A stretch of 36,268 nucleotides of DNA from an uncultured Lachnospiraceae bacterium (GTDB taxonomy: Bacteria; Bacillota; Clostridia; Lachnospirales; Lachnospiraceae). The notes under the pieces were generated by a model. The model was not told where the DNA came from, did not search any database, and saw only the letters and a list, made by a program, of their open reading frames with translations. This document shows positions 17,336 through 25,968 of the stretch, piece after piece. The stretch covers positions 1-36,268 of the forward strand of contig URQQ01000042.1 in assembly GCA_900549995.1 (NCBI GenBank), written 5' to 3'. The translations under genes and the position numbers were made by a program. Numbering within the stretch: position 1 is the first letter of the stretch; each line of letters starts with the position of its first letter.

Positions 17336-17375
17336 CACATATAACACAGCGCGGGTTGGGAAAAGGAAATAAAAT

Positions 17376-17891
17376 ATGGCCAATAATTCAAAACCTATAA
17401 AAAGTTATATCACCGCAGTACTCAGCTGCGTAATTCTGATTGCATTTGACCAGTTTACAAAATCTCTGGCATCTGCACACTTAAAAGACCAGCCCCCCTT
17501 TATTATCATCAAACATGTATTTCAGCTTCAGTATCTGGAAAACAGAGGCGCGGCATTTGGGATTCTTCAGAACCAGAAAGTCTTCTTTATCTTCAGTGGA
17601 CTTCTTATTCTGGCAATTATGGGATATGGCTTTGTAAAAATACCAAAAAGCAGACACTATGCAGGAATGCGGTTTTGTATAATTCTGATTGTATCAGGAG
17701 CTGTCGGCAATATGATTGACCGGATCAGCCAGAATTATGTCGTAGATTTTTTCTATTTTGAACTGATTGATTTTCCAATCTTTAATATGGCTGACATTTA
17801 TGTTGTTGTTGCTTCGATCAGTCTTGTTTTGCTGATTTTGCTCTTTTACAAAGATGAAGACTTTTCATTTTTATCGCTCCATAAGAAATAA
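17376..17891 (+). CDS. lspA: Lipoprotein signal peptidase II
   Basis: Encodes 171 residues with four membrane helices (about 10-28, 69-87, 98-114, 141-157). All family signatures are present: Asp25-Gln-x-x-Lys, ENRGAAFG, SGAVGNMIDR with catalytic Asp115, VVDFFYF and FNMADIYV with catalytic Asp140. It cleaves the signal peptide of prolipoproteins after lipidation in the membrane. ATG 17376 follows AAAGGA. A 40-base gap after ylmH holds no obvious promoter, so it is probably in the same transcript. Confidence 0.96.
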   Translation: MANNSKPIKSYITAVLSCVILIAFDQFTKSLASAHLKDQPPFIIIKHVFQLQYLENRGAAFGILQNQKVFFIFSGLLILAIMGYGFVKIPKSRHYAGMRFCIILIVSGAVGNMIDRISQNYVVDFFYFELIDFPIFNMADIYVVVASISLVLLILLFYKDEDFSFLSLHKK

Positions 17892-17902
17892 GGAGGCTCA
17901 AA

Positions 17903-18850
17903 ATGGAAAACTATGAATTTAAAGCAGAAGAATCTGAAGCAGGCCTTCGTATAGATAAATTCATTTCTGACAGGATGAACGAACTGTCCCGCTCACATAT
18001 ACAAAAATTATTAAAAGAACAGAAAGCATGCGTAAATGGCAAATGTGTAAAGCAAAATTACAGACTTACGGCCGGTGACTGCGTTACCCTGGAAATTCCG
18101 GAGAACCAGGAGCCGGATATTCTTCCGGAGAACATCCCGCTTGATATCCTGTATGAAGACGATGATATTCTGATTGTAAATAAACCGAAGGGAATGGTGG
18201 TGCACCCTGCCGCAGGACACTACTCGGGAACTCTCGTCAACGCACTGATGTATCACTGCAAAGACAGTCTGTCCGGTATTAATGGAGTCCTGCGCCCCGG
18301 CATCGTGCACCGGATCGATAAAGATACTACAGGATCCATTCTTGTCTGTAAGAACGACAATGCGCATCAGAAGCTTGCAGACCAGCTGAAGGAGCACTCG
18401 ATTACAAGAGTTTACCATGCAATCGTCCATGGACGGATCAAAGAAGAAAGCGGTACTGTCGACGCACCGATCGGCCGTCATCCAACAGACCGTAAAAAAA
18501 TGGCAGTCAATTATAAGAACGGAAAAGACGCTGTCACACATTACAAAGTCCTCCAGCGTTTTGAGAAATACACCTATGTCCAGTGTCAGCTGGAGACCGG
18601 GCGCACCCATCAGATCCGCGTTCATATGGCTTCCATCCATCATCCCCTTCTGGGAGATGAAGTATATGGTCCTGCAAAGTGCCCGATAAAAGGGCTGGAA
18701 GGACAGACACTGCATGCGAAAATTCTGGGAATCACGCATCCGGTCACCGGAGAATATCTGGAGACAGATGCCCCCCTTCCGGAATATTTCGTGAAACTGC
18801 TGAGACAATTCAGCCTCGGTGAGTCATCGCAACTTCTATCTGACTGTTAA
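17903..18850 (+). CDS. RluA-family pseudouridine synthase (RluD/YlyB-like)
   Basis: Encodes 315 residues after AAGGAGG. An N-terminal S4 domain (about 14-66, GLRIDKFISDRM, VNGKCVKQNYRL) precedes the catalytic domain with GIVHRIDKDTTG, catalytic Asp139, and the C-terminal QCQLETGRTHQIRVHM block. It converts uridines of ribosomal RNA to pseudouridine; position after lspA matches ylyB of Bacillus and the RluD subgroup, but the exact rRNA sites cannot be read from sequence. Probably the last gene of the ylm run; I see no convincing terminator after it. Confidence 0.92.
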   Translation: MENYEFKAEESEAGLRIDKFISDRMNELSRSHIQKLLKEQKACVNGKCVKQNYRLTAGDCVTLEIPENQEPDILPENIPLDILYEDDDILIVNKPKGMVVHPAAGHYSGTLVNALMYHCKDSLSGINGVLRPGIVHRIDKDTTGSILVCKNDNAHQKLADQLKEHSITRVYHAIVHGRIKEESGTVDAPIGRHPTDRKKMAVNYKNGKDAVTHYKVLQRFEKYTYVQCQLETGRTHQIRVHMASIHHPLLGDEVYGPAKCPIKGLEGQTLHAKILGITHPVTGEYLETDAPLPEYFVKLLRQFSLGESSQLLSDC

Positions 18851-18890
18851 TTTTTTACAAAATACGGTGTACTTTGCAGAAGCTTTGTTG

Positions 18891-18950
18891 TATAATATAA
18901 ATAAATTATTTTTTGTATAACTGTATCCGGGTGCAAATACCATTTGTCCC
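18891..18950 (+). promoter_or_regulatory. Candidate promoter and leader of the cytidylate-kinase-like gene
   Basis: A perfect TATAAT lies at 18891-18896; the best -35 at 17-base spacing (TGTACT, 18868-18873) is poor. The leader holds a small imperfect hairpin (18929-18938 with 18942-18950) with no T-run. I recognise no riboswitch here. Confidence 0.35.
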
Positions 18951-19003
18951 ATCATCATGTTATATGGCTAAGAATATTATTGACACAAAGGAGCGTGACT
19001 CAT

Positions 19004-19648
19004 ATGGCAGAAATTAACAGCGTAATTACAATCGGAAGAGAGTTCGGGAGCGGCGGACGTGAGATCGCCAATAAACTTGGTGAAGATCTTGGTCTTAAAG
19101 TATATGACAAGGAACTTCTGCAGCGTGCAGCGAAAGAGAGCGGCATCTGTGAGGAATTATTCCAGACTCATGATGAAAAACCGACAAACAGCTTTTTATA
19201 TTCTCTCGTGATGGATACATATTCTCTTGGATATTCATCAGGAACCTATACAGATATGCCTATCAATCATAAAGTTTTTCTGGCACAATTTGATGCCATT
19301 AAAAAAATAGCAGAAGAGGGACCATGTATCATGGTTGGAAGATGTGCTGACTATGCTCTGGAATCCTTCAAAAACTGTATCAGTATATTTATACATGCTG
19401 ATCTGGATGCCAGAATTCGCAGGGTGGCAAGAATTTACGACCTGACGGACGCAAAGGCAAAAGATATGATTATTAAAAATGATAAAAAACGTGCCAGCTA
19501 TTACGATTATTATACCAACAAGAGATGGGGCGAAGCCCAGAGTTATGATTTCTGTCTCAGCAGTTCCCGTCTTGGCATCGATGGTACTGTAGAGGCAGTC
19601 AAACACCTTGCAAAGGTAAAAGAAGCAGTAACATCACCGACAATCTAA
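19004..19648 (+). CDS. Cytidylate kinase-like family protein
   Basis: Encodes 214 residues. ATG 19004 is chosen because CAAAGGAG (18986-18993) lies 10 bases upstream; the frame is open further but without another site. VITIGREFGSGGREIANKL is the P-loop region of the cytidylate-kinase-like family (PF13189), which differs from the housekeeping Cmk P-loop; IMVGRCADYAL and the lid region with RVARIYDL follow. It has a P-loop kinase fold, but the substrate is not known to me, and it should not be read as the essential CMP kinase. It has its own upstream TATAAT and a strong terminator after it. Confidence 0.85.
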   Translation: MAEINSVITIGREFGSGGREIANKLGEDLGLKVYDKELLQRAAKESGICEELFQTHDEKPTNSFLYSLVMDTYSLGYSSGTYTDMPINHKVFLAQFDAIKKIAEEGPCIMVGRCADYALESFKNCISIFIHADLDARIRRVARIYDLTDAKAKDMIIKNDKKRASYYDYYTNKRWGEAQSYDFCLSSSRLGIDGTVEAVKHLAKVKEAVTSPTI

Positions 19649-19653
19649 AGACA

Positions 19654-19705
19654 TAAAGAACAGGAGAAACGCCGTCAGATTTCTGACCGTTTCTCCTGTT
19701 CTTTA
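19654..19705. terminator. Long bidirectional terminator
   Basis: A perfect 18-bp stem (19654-19671 with 19688-19705) encloses a 16-base loop that itself can pair GTCAG with CTGAC. It serves the convergent kinase-like gene (plus) and the TtcA-family gene (minus). The TAA stop of the minus-strand gene is the outermost triplet of the right arm. Confidence 0.92.
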
Positions 19706-20437
19706 TCTTGTCCGTATTACCCGGCTTGGCCATCCGTCTATCTCACCATTCAGAACAGCCGTAAACATCCTGTTTTTCGCACCTGGATGTTCTCTGTTGA
19801 TCTCAGAGAGCATTTCCTTTACATATTGTCTTTTTGTATATCCATCTACCGGACACTTACTCTTTACAACCGGCAGATCATATTTATTCTTAAATCCAAT
19901 CACATCTGCCTCATCTACGAACATCATCGGTCTGATCACCGTCAGATCCATCCGGTCAAGATACGTTTTCGGCGAAAATGAATGGAATCTGCCCTCAAAA
20001 ATAAGAGAAAGCAGCATTGTCTCTACAATATCGTCTTTGTGATGGGCATATGCCACTTTATTGCATCCCATTTCTTTCACGGCCTCATTGAGAGCGCCTT
20101 TGCGCATTTTAGCACATAGAGAGCAGGGATTTGTCTCTTTTCTTTCATTAAATATAATATCTGCTATATCTGTTTTTACAATTTTATATGGAACATCCAT
20201 GCTGCGGCACAATTCCTCAACTGGCTGAAGATTAAACTCGCTGTAACCGAGATCAACTGTGACAGCACTTAATTCAAAATGATTCGGATAGAACCGTTTC
20301 AGCCCATGCAGAGCATACAAAAGTGTCAGACTGTCTTTTCCGCCTGAAATTCCCACTGCAATGTGATCACCTTCCTGAATCATGGAATATTCATCCACTG
20401 CTTTTCTTGTAAAACTAAGAAGCTGCTGTAATTTCAT
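19703..20437 (-). CDS. TtcA-family tRNA 2-thiolation enzyme
   Basis: Encodes 244 residues on the minus strand from an ATG at 20437. The N-type ATP pyrophosphatase loop is Ser31-Gly-Gly-Lys-Asp-Ser36, followed by TVDLGYSEF, the cysteine pair in NPCSLCAKMRKGAL, AYAHHKDDIVETMLLSLIFEGRF and a later Cys in VVKSKCPVDGYTKR. These are the hallmarks of TtcA-like enzymes, which activate a tRNA base with ATP and insert sulphur using a 4Fe-4S cluster; classical TtcA acts on C32. I cannot tell from sequence whether this copy thiolates C32 or another base. It stands alone, divergent from dtd. Confidence 0.85.
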   Translation of the reverse strand: MKLQQLLSFTRKAVDEYSMIQEGDHIAVGISGGKDSLTLLYALHGLKRFYPNHFELSAVTVDLGYSEFNLQPVEELCRSMDVPYKIVKTDIADIIFNERKETNPCSLCAKMRKGALNEAVKEMGCNKVAYAHHKDDIVETMLLSLIFEGRFHSFSPKTYLDRMDLTVIRPMMFVDEADVIGFKNKYDLPVVKSKCPVDGYTKRQYVKEMLSEINREHPGAKNRMFTAVLNGEIDGWPSRVIRTR

Positions 20438-20482
20438 TCTTGTATTCCTTTCTCTTTCTTTACCGTAGTTTGCACTTTGATA

Positions 20483-20511
20483 ATAGTAACGTATTTTAGT
20501 AGGAATTACAA
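20483..20511 (-). promoter_or_regulatory. Candidate promoter of the TtcA-family gene
   Basis: On the minus strand TTGTAA (20511-20506) and TACTAT (20488-20483) are 17 bases apart, about 45 bases upstream of the start codon. Each hexamer matches four of six consensus bases. Confidence 0.42.
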
Positions 20512-20529
20512 TATTTCATCGGGAAATTA

Positions 20530-20558
20530 TTGAAGAAACGTTAAAAAACAAGTATGAT
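20530..20558 (+). promoter_or_regulatory. Promoter of dtd
   Basis: TTGAAG (20530-20535) and TATGAT (20553-20558) are separated by exactly 17 bases, 31 bases before the dtd start codon. This is one of the better sigma-A-type matches in the window, and it is back to back with the divergent promoter at 20483-20511. Confidence 0.6.
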
Positions 20559-20589
20559 AGTACTCAGAATGTGAAGGAGGATGATTGAA

Positions 20590-21039
20590 ATGAGATTTGT
20601 GATACAGCGCGTTACAGAGGCATCCGTTTCTGTTGACAACGAAACCATTGGGAAAATAGGGAAAGGATATATGGTGCTGATTGGCATTGCCGAGAGCGAT
20701 ACGAAAGAGATTGCAGATAAACTGATCAGGAAAATGATCGGACTGCGGATTTTCGAAGATGAGCATGGAAAAACAAATCTGTCACTTGCAGATGTTAGTG
20801 GCAGTCTGCTTCTTGTCTCCCAGTTTACCCTCTATGCCAACTGTAAAAGAGGAAACCGTCCGGGATTCACAGATGCCGGTTCCCCGGAAATGGCAGAAGA
20901 TATGTATAACTATATCATCGGAAAATGCAAAGAAGAAGGCCAGCACGTAGAGACAGGTTCTTTCGGTGCAGATATGAAAGTCAGTCTTTTAAACGATGGT
21001 CCTTTTACAATTATACTGGATTCCGATACTCTGTTATAA
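20590..21039 (+). CDS. dtd: D-aminoacyl-tRNA deacylase
   Basis: Encodes 149 residues, the usual length. ATG 20590 is chosen over ATG 20581 because AAGGAGG (20574-20580) directly abuts 20581 but lies 9 bases before 20590, and MRFVIQRVTEASVSVD is the family N-terminus. The active-site motifs SQFTLYANCKRGNRPGF and NDGPFTI are present. The enzyme hydrolyses D-aminoacyl-tRNA, recycling tRNA charged with D-amino acids, in the cytoplasm. It is a single-gene unit with its own promoter and a terminator 31 bases after the stop. Confidence 0.96.
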   Translation: MRFVIQRVTEASVSVDNETIGKIGKGYMVLIGIAESDTKEIADKLIRKMIGLRIFEDEHGKTNLSLADVSGSLLLVSQFTLYANCKRGNRPGFTDAGSPEMAEDMYNYIIGKCKEEGQHVETGSFGADMKVSLLNDGPFTIILDSDTLL

Positions 21040-21070
21040 GGAATGTTTTCTAAAACACTATCCATACTAA

Positions 21071-21112
21071 AACAAAGCCTTCAGGCCGGCTGACCTGAAG
21101 GCTTTGTTCTTT
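21071..21112 (+). terminator. Intrinsic terminator of dtd
   Basis: A perfect 15-bp stem (21071-21085 with 21094-21108), 8-base loop, GC-rich top, followed by a short pyrimidine run. The A-rich left flank could give some activity on the minus strand, but no gene lies there. Confidence 0.9.
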
Positions 21113-21246
21113 CCCCACTTTTATAATATCAAATATAAAAGAAAAGAACAAGACTGTTTCTGATCAGCTGTCTGTGATAGACTTTTAAAACAACCTTTAC
21201 CGTAACTATCAACCAATCACAGTAATCTTAACGAAAGGCGTTCTTT

Positions 21247-23226
21247 ATGATGAAAGATAAGCAGACGGAACTGGAATTTGAAAACAAAAGATTATCAGAA
21301 ACCATTGCGCTGGCAGAGCATAAGATTTCACAGGCAAGATGTGTCAATGAGAATAACAAAGAGGCAATTATTGCTGCCAAAAAGGAAATACGCGAAAACA
21401 CTTCTCATTCGATCTCGTCACTCTGGTCTTCGGAAGGATTTGAAGCTCTTGCTGAATTAAGCCAGGAAATCAATCCTGTAGTAAATAAAATTATTGATTA
21501 TGAAGAAGTGGAAAAGAAGATTACACAGCTGGAAATTTTGAAAGAATCTCCTTATTTTGCACGCATTGATTTCAAGTTTGAAGATGAAGATATCTTCGAG
21601 AAAATTTACATTGGCCGTTCTTCTCTGAAAAATGATGAAACCCGCGAAATCTGTGTTTATGACTGGAGGTCTCCGATCGCCAGTGTATTTTACCGTTTTG
21701 TACTGGGAAATGCATTTTATGATGCTCCTGGCGGAAGAATTACGGGCGAAATCAATTTAAAACGGCAATATGAAATAAAACACGGAAAACTGAACTATTT
21801 CTTTGACACAGATATTCAAATTATCGATGAATTCTTAAGGCAGCTGTTGTCCCAGAATACTTCTCCCAAAATGAAGGCAATTGTAGAGACGATCCAGACA
21901 GACCAGGATATTGTGATCAGAGATATGGAAAATGACCTGATGATGGTGCAGGGTGTCGCCGGGAGCGGCAAAACTTCTGTCGCTCTGCACAGAGCCGCAT
22001 ACCTGATGTATCAGGGACTGGAAAGAAAACTCTCCGCCAACAATATTATGATCATTTCACCAAACTCATTATTTGAGAAATATATCTCGGATGTCCTGCC
22101 TGAACTGGGTGAAACTAATATTTCTTCTGTGATTTTTGATGAGATTCTTTCTGATCTTCTGCCCGGAAGACATCTTCAGTCCAGAAATCAATATCTTGAA
22201 ATCATGCTGAACAGTTCAAACCACAACCGGCAGATCATGGAAAACAGCATACGGTTCAAAACTTCCCGGCAGTTTTTAGAAATTCTGAGCCGATTCATAG
22301 AAGAAAACGCTGTGTCACTGCAGGAAATCAGAAAATGTACAGCCTCCGGTGTTATAGAACTTTATGAAGCACTGCCTGTAACGGAAGAATCTTTTTCGCA
22401 TCTGATAGAGGACTTGAATCTGACCTGCAGTATCGGCGATATTTGGGAATTTACAAGAGATAATCTGAACTCTGGCTGTCTGTATTATGATGACGCAATT
22501 GTCCTGGCATATTTTCATTTAAAAATATATGGTACAGAAAAATTCAAGAATATAAAGCAGATTGTAATCGATGAAGCTCAGGATTATTATCCTCTGCAAT
22601 ATGAGATTTTTCATCTATTATTTCCCAATTCCAGGTTTACTGTGCTGGGCGATATAATGCAGACACTGGAGAAACAGGAGAACTTATCCTTCTACGGTCA
22701 AATTGCAGATATACTGAAGAAAAAGAAATCATCACTGATTACGATGAATAAAAGTTTCCGCTGTACGAGCGAAATCCTCAATTACAGTTTAAAATTTATT
22801 GACCAGCAGCCAGAAATCAAAAGTTTTAACCGAAACGGAGATGAGCCAGAGATCCATACGGCGGATGATCAGAAAGAATTTTACAATCTGATTACTTCCG
22901 AAATTGAATATTGTACCAGAAAAGGGTACCAGTCAATAGGGCTGATTTTTAAAACTGTAAAAAATGCCAGAGACGTCTGCAAAAATCTGAATGCTGCAAT
23001 GGATATACAGCTCATTGAAAATGAGAGTACTTCAGATCTTCATGGGGTATCAGCTGTCCCTGTCTATCTGTCGAAGGGGCTTGAATTCGACGCCGTACTA
23101 ATCTGTGATGCAGATGCATCGAATTACTTCAGTCCGAGTGATAAAAACCTTCTGTATATCGCATGTACGAGAGCACTCCACCGGCTCGGACTATTCTGCA
23201 AAGGCACACCCAGCCTGCTGCTGTAA
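21247..23226 (+). CDS. helD: HelD-type RNA polymerase recycling ATPase
   Basis: Encodes 659 residues; ATG 21247 and 21250 are adjacent and both usable. The N-terminal about 60 residues form a charged coiled coil, the arm that in HelD enters the polymerase secondary channel. HelD-specific blocks follow: YIGRSSLKNDE, VYDWRSPIASVFYRF, GEINLKRQYEI. The UvrD-like ATPase has Walker A GVAGSGKTS (Lys242), Walker B VIDEAQDYYP (Asp442-Glu443) and motif VI YIACTRALHRLGLF. HelD removes stalled RNA polymerase from DNA or RNA using ATP. The protein is about 115 residues shorter than B. subtilis HelD (774). It is a single gene between two unrelated units. Confidence 0.85.
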   Translation: MMKDKQTELEFENKRLSETIALAEHKISQARCVNENNKEAIIAAKKEIRENTSHSISSLWSSEGFEALAELSQEINPVVNKIIDYEEVEKKITQLEILKESPYFARIDFKFEDEDIFEKIYIGRSSLKNDETREICVYDWRSPIASVFYRFVLGNAFYDAPGGRITGEINLKRQYEIKHGKLNYFFDTDIQIIDEFLRQLLSQNTSPKMKAIVETIQTDQDIVIRDMENDLMMVQGVAGSGKTSVALHRAAYLMYQGLERKLSANNIMIISPNSLFEKYISDVLPELGETNISSVIFDEILSDLLPGRHLQSRNQYLEIMLNSSNHNRQIMENSIRFKTSRQFLEILSRFIEENAVSLQEIRKCTASGVIELYEALPVTEESFSHLIEDLNLTCSIGDIWEFTRDNLNSGCLYYDDAIVLAYFHLKIYGTEKFKNIKQIVIDEAQDYYPLQYEIFHLLFPNSRFTVLGDIMQTLEKQENLSFYGQIADILKKKKSSLITMNKSFRCTSEILNYSLKFIDQQPEIKSFNRNGDEPEIHTADDQKEFYNLITSEIEYCTRKGYQSIGLIFKTVKNARDVCKNLNAAMDIQLIENESTSDLHGVSAVPVYLSKGLEFDAVLICDADASNYFSPSDKNLLYIACTRALHRLGLFCKGTPSLLL

Positions 23227-23267
23227 GACTGATTTTTTGAGATAATCACAGGATTCACAAAGCCATA

Positions 23268-23296
23268 TTGCTTTTGCAAAATAGATTCGGTATAAT
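23268..23296 (+). promoter_or_regulatory. Candidate promoter of the hybrid kinase gene
   Basis: TTGCTT (23268-23273) and a perfect TATAAT (23291-23296) are 17 bases apart. About 115 bases of leader follow before the kinase ribosome binding site. The -35 is weak, so an activator may be needed. Confidence 0.5.
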
Positions 23297-23420
23297 GTAG
23301 AAAACACCTTTATCATGTTATATTATTCGTGATCAATTTTAATAAAGTTCCAAAATGACAGGTGCTGAAGATACAGCAAGATAAAAGAAGATTATAAGTA
23401 TACACTAAGGAGAAATGGTT

Positions 23421-25832
23421 ATGGAATACCAAAATACAGAACCAGCTGTAACAAGCACCGAAAGATCGGAAGGTTCGGACAGCTATGGCAGTATGGCAGA
23501 TACTTTAAAAATCGAAGCAGTAGGTTTTTGTTATGATAAAGAGCTTTCAATCTTATGGGCCAGCAGATACTTTTGCAATAAAGCAGGATACTCCAGAGAA
23601 GAATTCCTCAGCCGTTACCAAACACTACGGCAGTACTATAAAAACTCTCCGTCTGATTTTGAATACATAAAAAACTGTATTTCATATGCTGTAAATCAAA
23701 AGGAAACTGAGATTGAACTCATAACACATATGCCGCAGAAAAATGGAGCTGATATCCGCATCCAGCTCTCCTTGTCCATAGAGACTCCGAAAGACGAAAA
23801 TAGCAGTTCCATAATTTGCCATGCTGTCTGCCACAGCATCAGCAAAGAACTTCTAACAGCTGAAAATCAATGCAAAACTCTGGAAAAAAGGTCTCTGTAT
23901 TTTCAATGGATGCTGGACGAGTATATTGACAATGCCTATATTTCTGATATGGATACTTACGAACTCCTCTATGTGAATGAAACCTCACTCAGGACGCTGG
24001 GGCTTCCTCTGGAAAAAGTCATAGGACGTAAATGTTACGAAGTAATACAGGGGCTTGATTCGCCCTGCCCATTCTGTACAAACAGCCTGCTGAATGAAGA
24101 TGAATTCTATGAATGGGAATATTATAATCCCTTTCTGGAGCGTGCCTATATCCTGAAAGACCGCATTGTTGACTGGAATGGACATAAGGCCAGACTGGAA
24201 CTTTCGCATGATAATCTCAGTCTGGAATATAAACTTGTAAAGAAGGAGCGTGAACAGGAAGCTATTATACGGACAATTCCCGGAGGATTTGCACGTGTAG
24301 ATGCATCCGATATGCGTACTGTTCTCTGGTATGCCGGCAGTTTTCTCACTATGATAGGTTATACAAAAGAGCAGTTTGAAAATGAACTTCACTCACGTTG
24401 TACTTATATACACCCTGACGATATAGATAAGGCAACTCAGATCATGCAGCGTGCCAGAGAAATCGGTGACGATACTGTTTTGGAAGGACGTATCATAACC
24501 CGGGATGGGAAGACGAAAATTCTCATGATGACTTACAGCTATGTCAGCAGTGAAGACAGCTGGGATGGGATTGAATCATTTTACAGTGTCGGCATTGATG
24601 TGACAAAGGATCGGGAAGAGCAGGAAAGGCAACGGAAGCTTTTGGAGGATGCCTACCAGGCCGCCAGAGTTGCGAATTCAGCCAAGACTAACTTTCTTTC
24701 GTCCATGTCCCACGATATACGGACACCAATGAACGCAATCATGGGAATGGCTGAAATTGCACAGGCTAATCTGGAATCTCCGGAAAAGGTGCAGGACTGC
24801 CTGAATAAAATAGGTACCTCCAGTAAACATCTGCTCAATCTGATCAATGAAGTACTGGATATGTCCCGAATTGAAAGCGGTAAAATTGATCTCACTTTGG
24901 AATCTGTAAATCTGCCTGAGCTCATTCAGAATATAACAGACATCTGTCAGCAGCTGATAGATGAAAAAAATCAGCAGTTTCATGTTCTTACAGGAAAGAT
25001 GCGCCACGAGAATGTAATCGCTGACGGAGACCGGCTGCAGCAGATTCTTATGAACATTCTATCCAATGCGATAAAGTATACGCCCGAGGAGGGTACAATC
25101 ACTCTGAAAATCAATGAGTTGTACTCACCGTCACCGGGAAAGAGCCAGTACGAATTCATTTGTATTGACACCGGAATTGGAATTGACCAAAAATTTATAC
25201 CTAATATCTTCGAACCTTTCTCGCGGGCTGAAGATCCCCGGATCAGCAAACTTCAGGGCACGGGGCTTGGAATGACAATTACGGAAAACATTGTCCGGAT
25301 GATGAATGGAACCATTGATATCGAAAGTACATTAGGCAAGGGGAGTAAGTTTACCGTATCGATTCCTTTTGAATTTTGTACAGGCGGTGATACACCGGCA
25401 CCAAACAGTGACTTTTCAGAACCCTTGAAGACAGCAAAGCAGGCAGAGTTATCCGGAAAACACATTCTGCTGGCAGAAGATAATGACATCAACCGGGAAA
25501 TTGCCGTAGAATTACTCCGGATGCAGAAGATCGAGGTCTACGCTGTCGAAAATGGAATGCGTGCACTGGAAGAGTTCAAATCTTCTGATCCGGGTAAATA
25601 TGATGCAATTCTGATGGATATTCAGATGCCCGTAATGAACGGATATGATGCGGCATCCTCTATCCGAGCTCTCAAGCGTAAGGATGCTGAAACCATTCCG
25701 ATTATCGCATTAACCGCAGATGCTTTTACTGCTGATGTGGCAAAATCCAGGAGTGTCGGAATGAATGATCATATTGCGAAGCCAATAGAAACAGACATCC
25801 TGATAGAAATACTGCTGAAATGGATTGGGTAG
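23421..25832 (+). CDS. Soluble three-PAS hybrid histidine kinase with C-terminal receiver
   Basis: Encodes 803 residues. ATG 23421 is preferred over ATG 23415 because AAGGAG (23407-23412) needs the 8-base spacing. Order: three PAS-like regions (about 30-135, 160-265 and 285-395), a short coiled coil, HisKA with phospho-acceptor His431 in SHDIRTPMNAIMG, HATPase_c with the N-box ILMNILSNAIKYTPEEG and GTGLGM, then a receiver with Asp733 in ILMDIQMPVMNG and Lys in AKPIE. No membrane helix, so it senses inside the cell. The second PAS has GRKCYEVIQGLDSPCPFC, a C-x10-C-x2-C set that could bind metal or respond to redox. No Hpt or output regulator gene is adjacent, so its downstream partner is unknown. 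Confidence 0.88.
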   Translation: MEYQNTEPAVTSTERSEGSDSYGSMADTLKIEAVGFCYDKELSILWASRYFCNKAGYSREEFLSRYQTLRQYYKNSPSDFEYIKNCISYAVNQKETEIELITHMPQKNGADIRIQLSLSIETPKDENSSSIICHAVCHSISKELLTAENQCKTLEKRSLYFQWMLDEYIDNAYISDMDTYELLYVNETSLRTLGLPLEKVIGRKCYEVIQGLDSPCPFCTNSLLNEDEFYEWEYYNPFLERAYILKDRIVDWNGHKARLELSHDNLSLEYKLVKKEREQEAIIRTIPGGFARVDASDMRTVLWYAGSFLTMIGYTKEQFENELHSRCTYIHPDDIDKATQIMQRAREIGDDTVLEGRIITRDGKTKILMMTYSYVSSEDSWDGIESFYSVGIDVTKDREEQERQRKLLEDAYQAARVANSAKTNFLSSMSHDIRTPMNAIMGMAEIAQANLESPEKVQDCLNKIGTSSKHLLNLINEVLDMSRIESGKIDLTLESVNLPELIQNITDICQQLIDEKNQQFHVLTGKMRHENVIADGDRLQQILMNILSNAIKYTPEEGTITLKINELYSPSPGKSQYEFICIDTGIGIDQKFIPNIFEPFSRAEDPRISKLQGTGLGMTITENIVRMMNGTIDIESTLGKGSKFTVSIPFEFCTGGDTPAPNSDFSEPLKTAKQAELSGKHILLAEDNDINREIAVELLRMQKIEVYAVENGMRALEEFKSSDPGKYDAILMDIQMPVMNGYDAASSIRALKRKDAETIPIIALTADAFTADVAKSRSVGMNDHIAKPIETDILIEILLKWIG

Positions 25833-25968
25833 AACTATGGGCGTATTCGTCATAAACTCCATATAGACTTTACACCTTTCTTATGCTACAATTTACACAT
25901 ATTATAAAGCATAATGTTTTTTACATACAAATATATACTATAACACTGATGTATGAGGGGGTGACAGG

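Noticed and set aside
16724..17383. Minus-strand open frame of 219 codons opposite ylmH
   Set aside because: No recognisable protein, no ribosome binding site, and the opposite strand encodes a complete YlmH.
18011..18808. Long minus-strand open frame of 265 codons
   Set aside because: It lies wholly opposite the RluA-family gene, has no family-like sequence or ribosome binding site, and the plus-strand protein has all its motifs; it is a shadow of codon bias.
18851..19003. Riboswitch or small RNA before the cytidylate-kinase-like gene
   Set aside because: Only one short imperfect hairpin without T-run or recognisable conserved core; treated as an ordinary leader.
23227..23420. Terminator or small gene between helD and the hybrid kinase
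   Set aside because: Apart from the promoter-like TTGCTT/TATAAT pair I found only a 5-bp stem (TGATT/AATCA) and no open frame with a ribosome binding site.
25833..25968. Terminator of the hybrid kinase gene and promoter of the coiled-coil gene
   Set aside because: CTATGG and CCATATAG can pair only imperfectly over a long loop, and three TTTACA boxes have no -10 at acceptable spacing; too weak to annotate.
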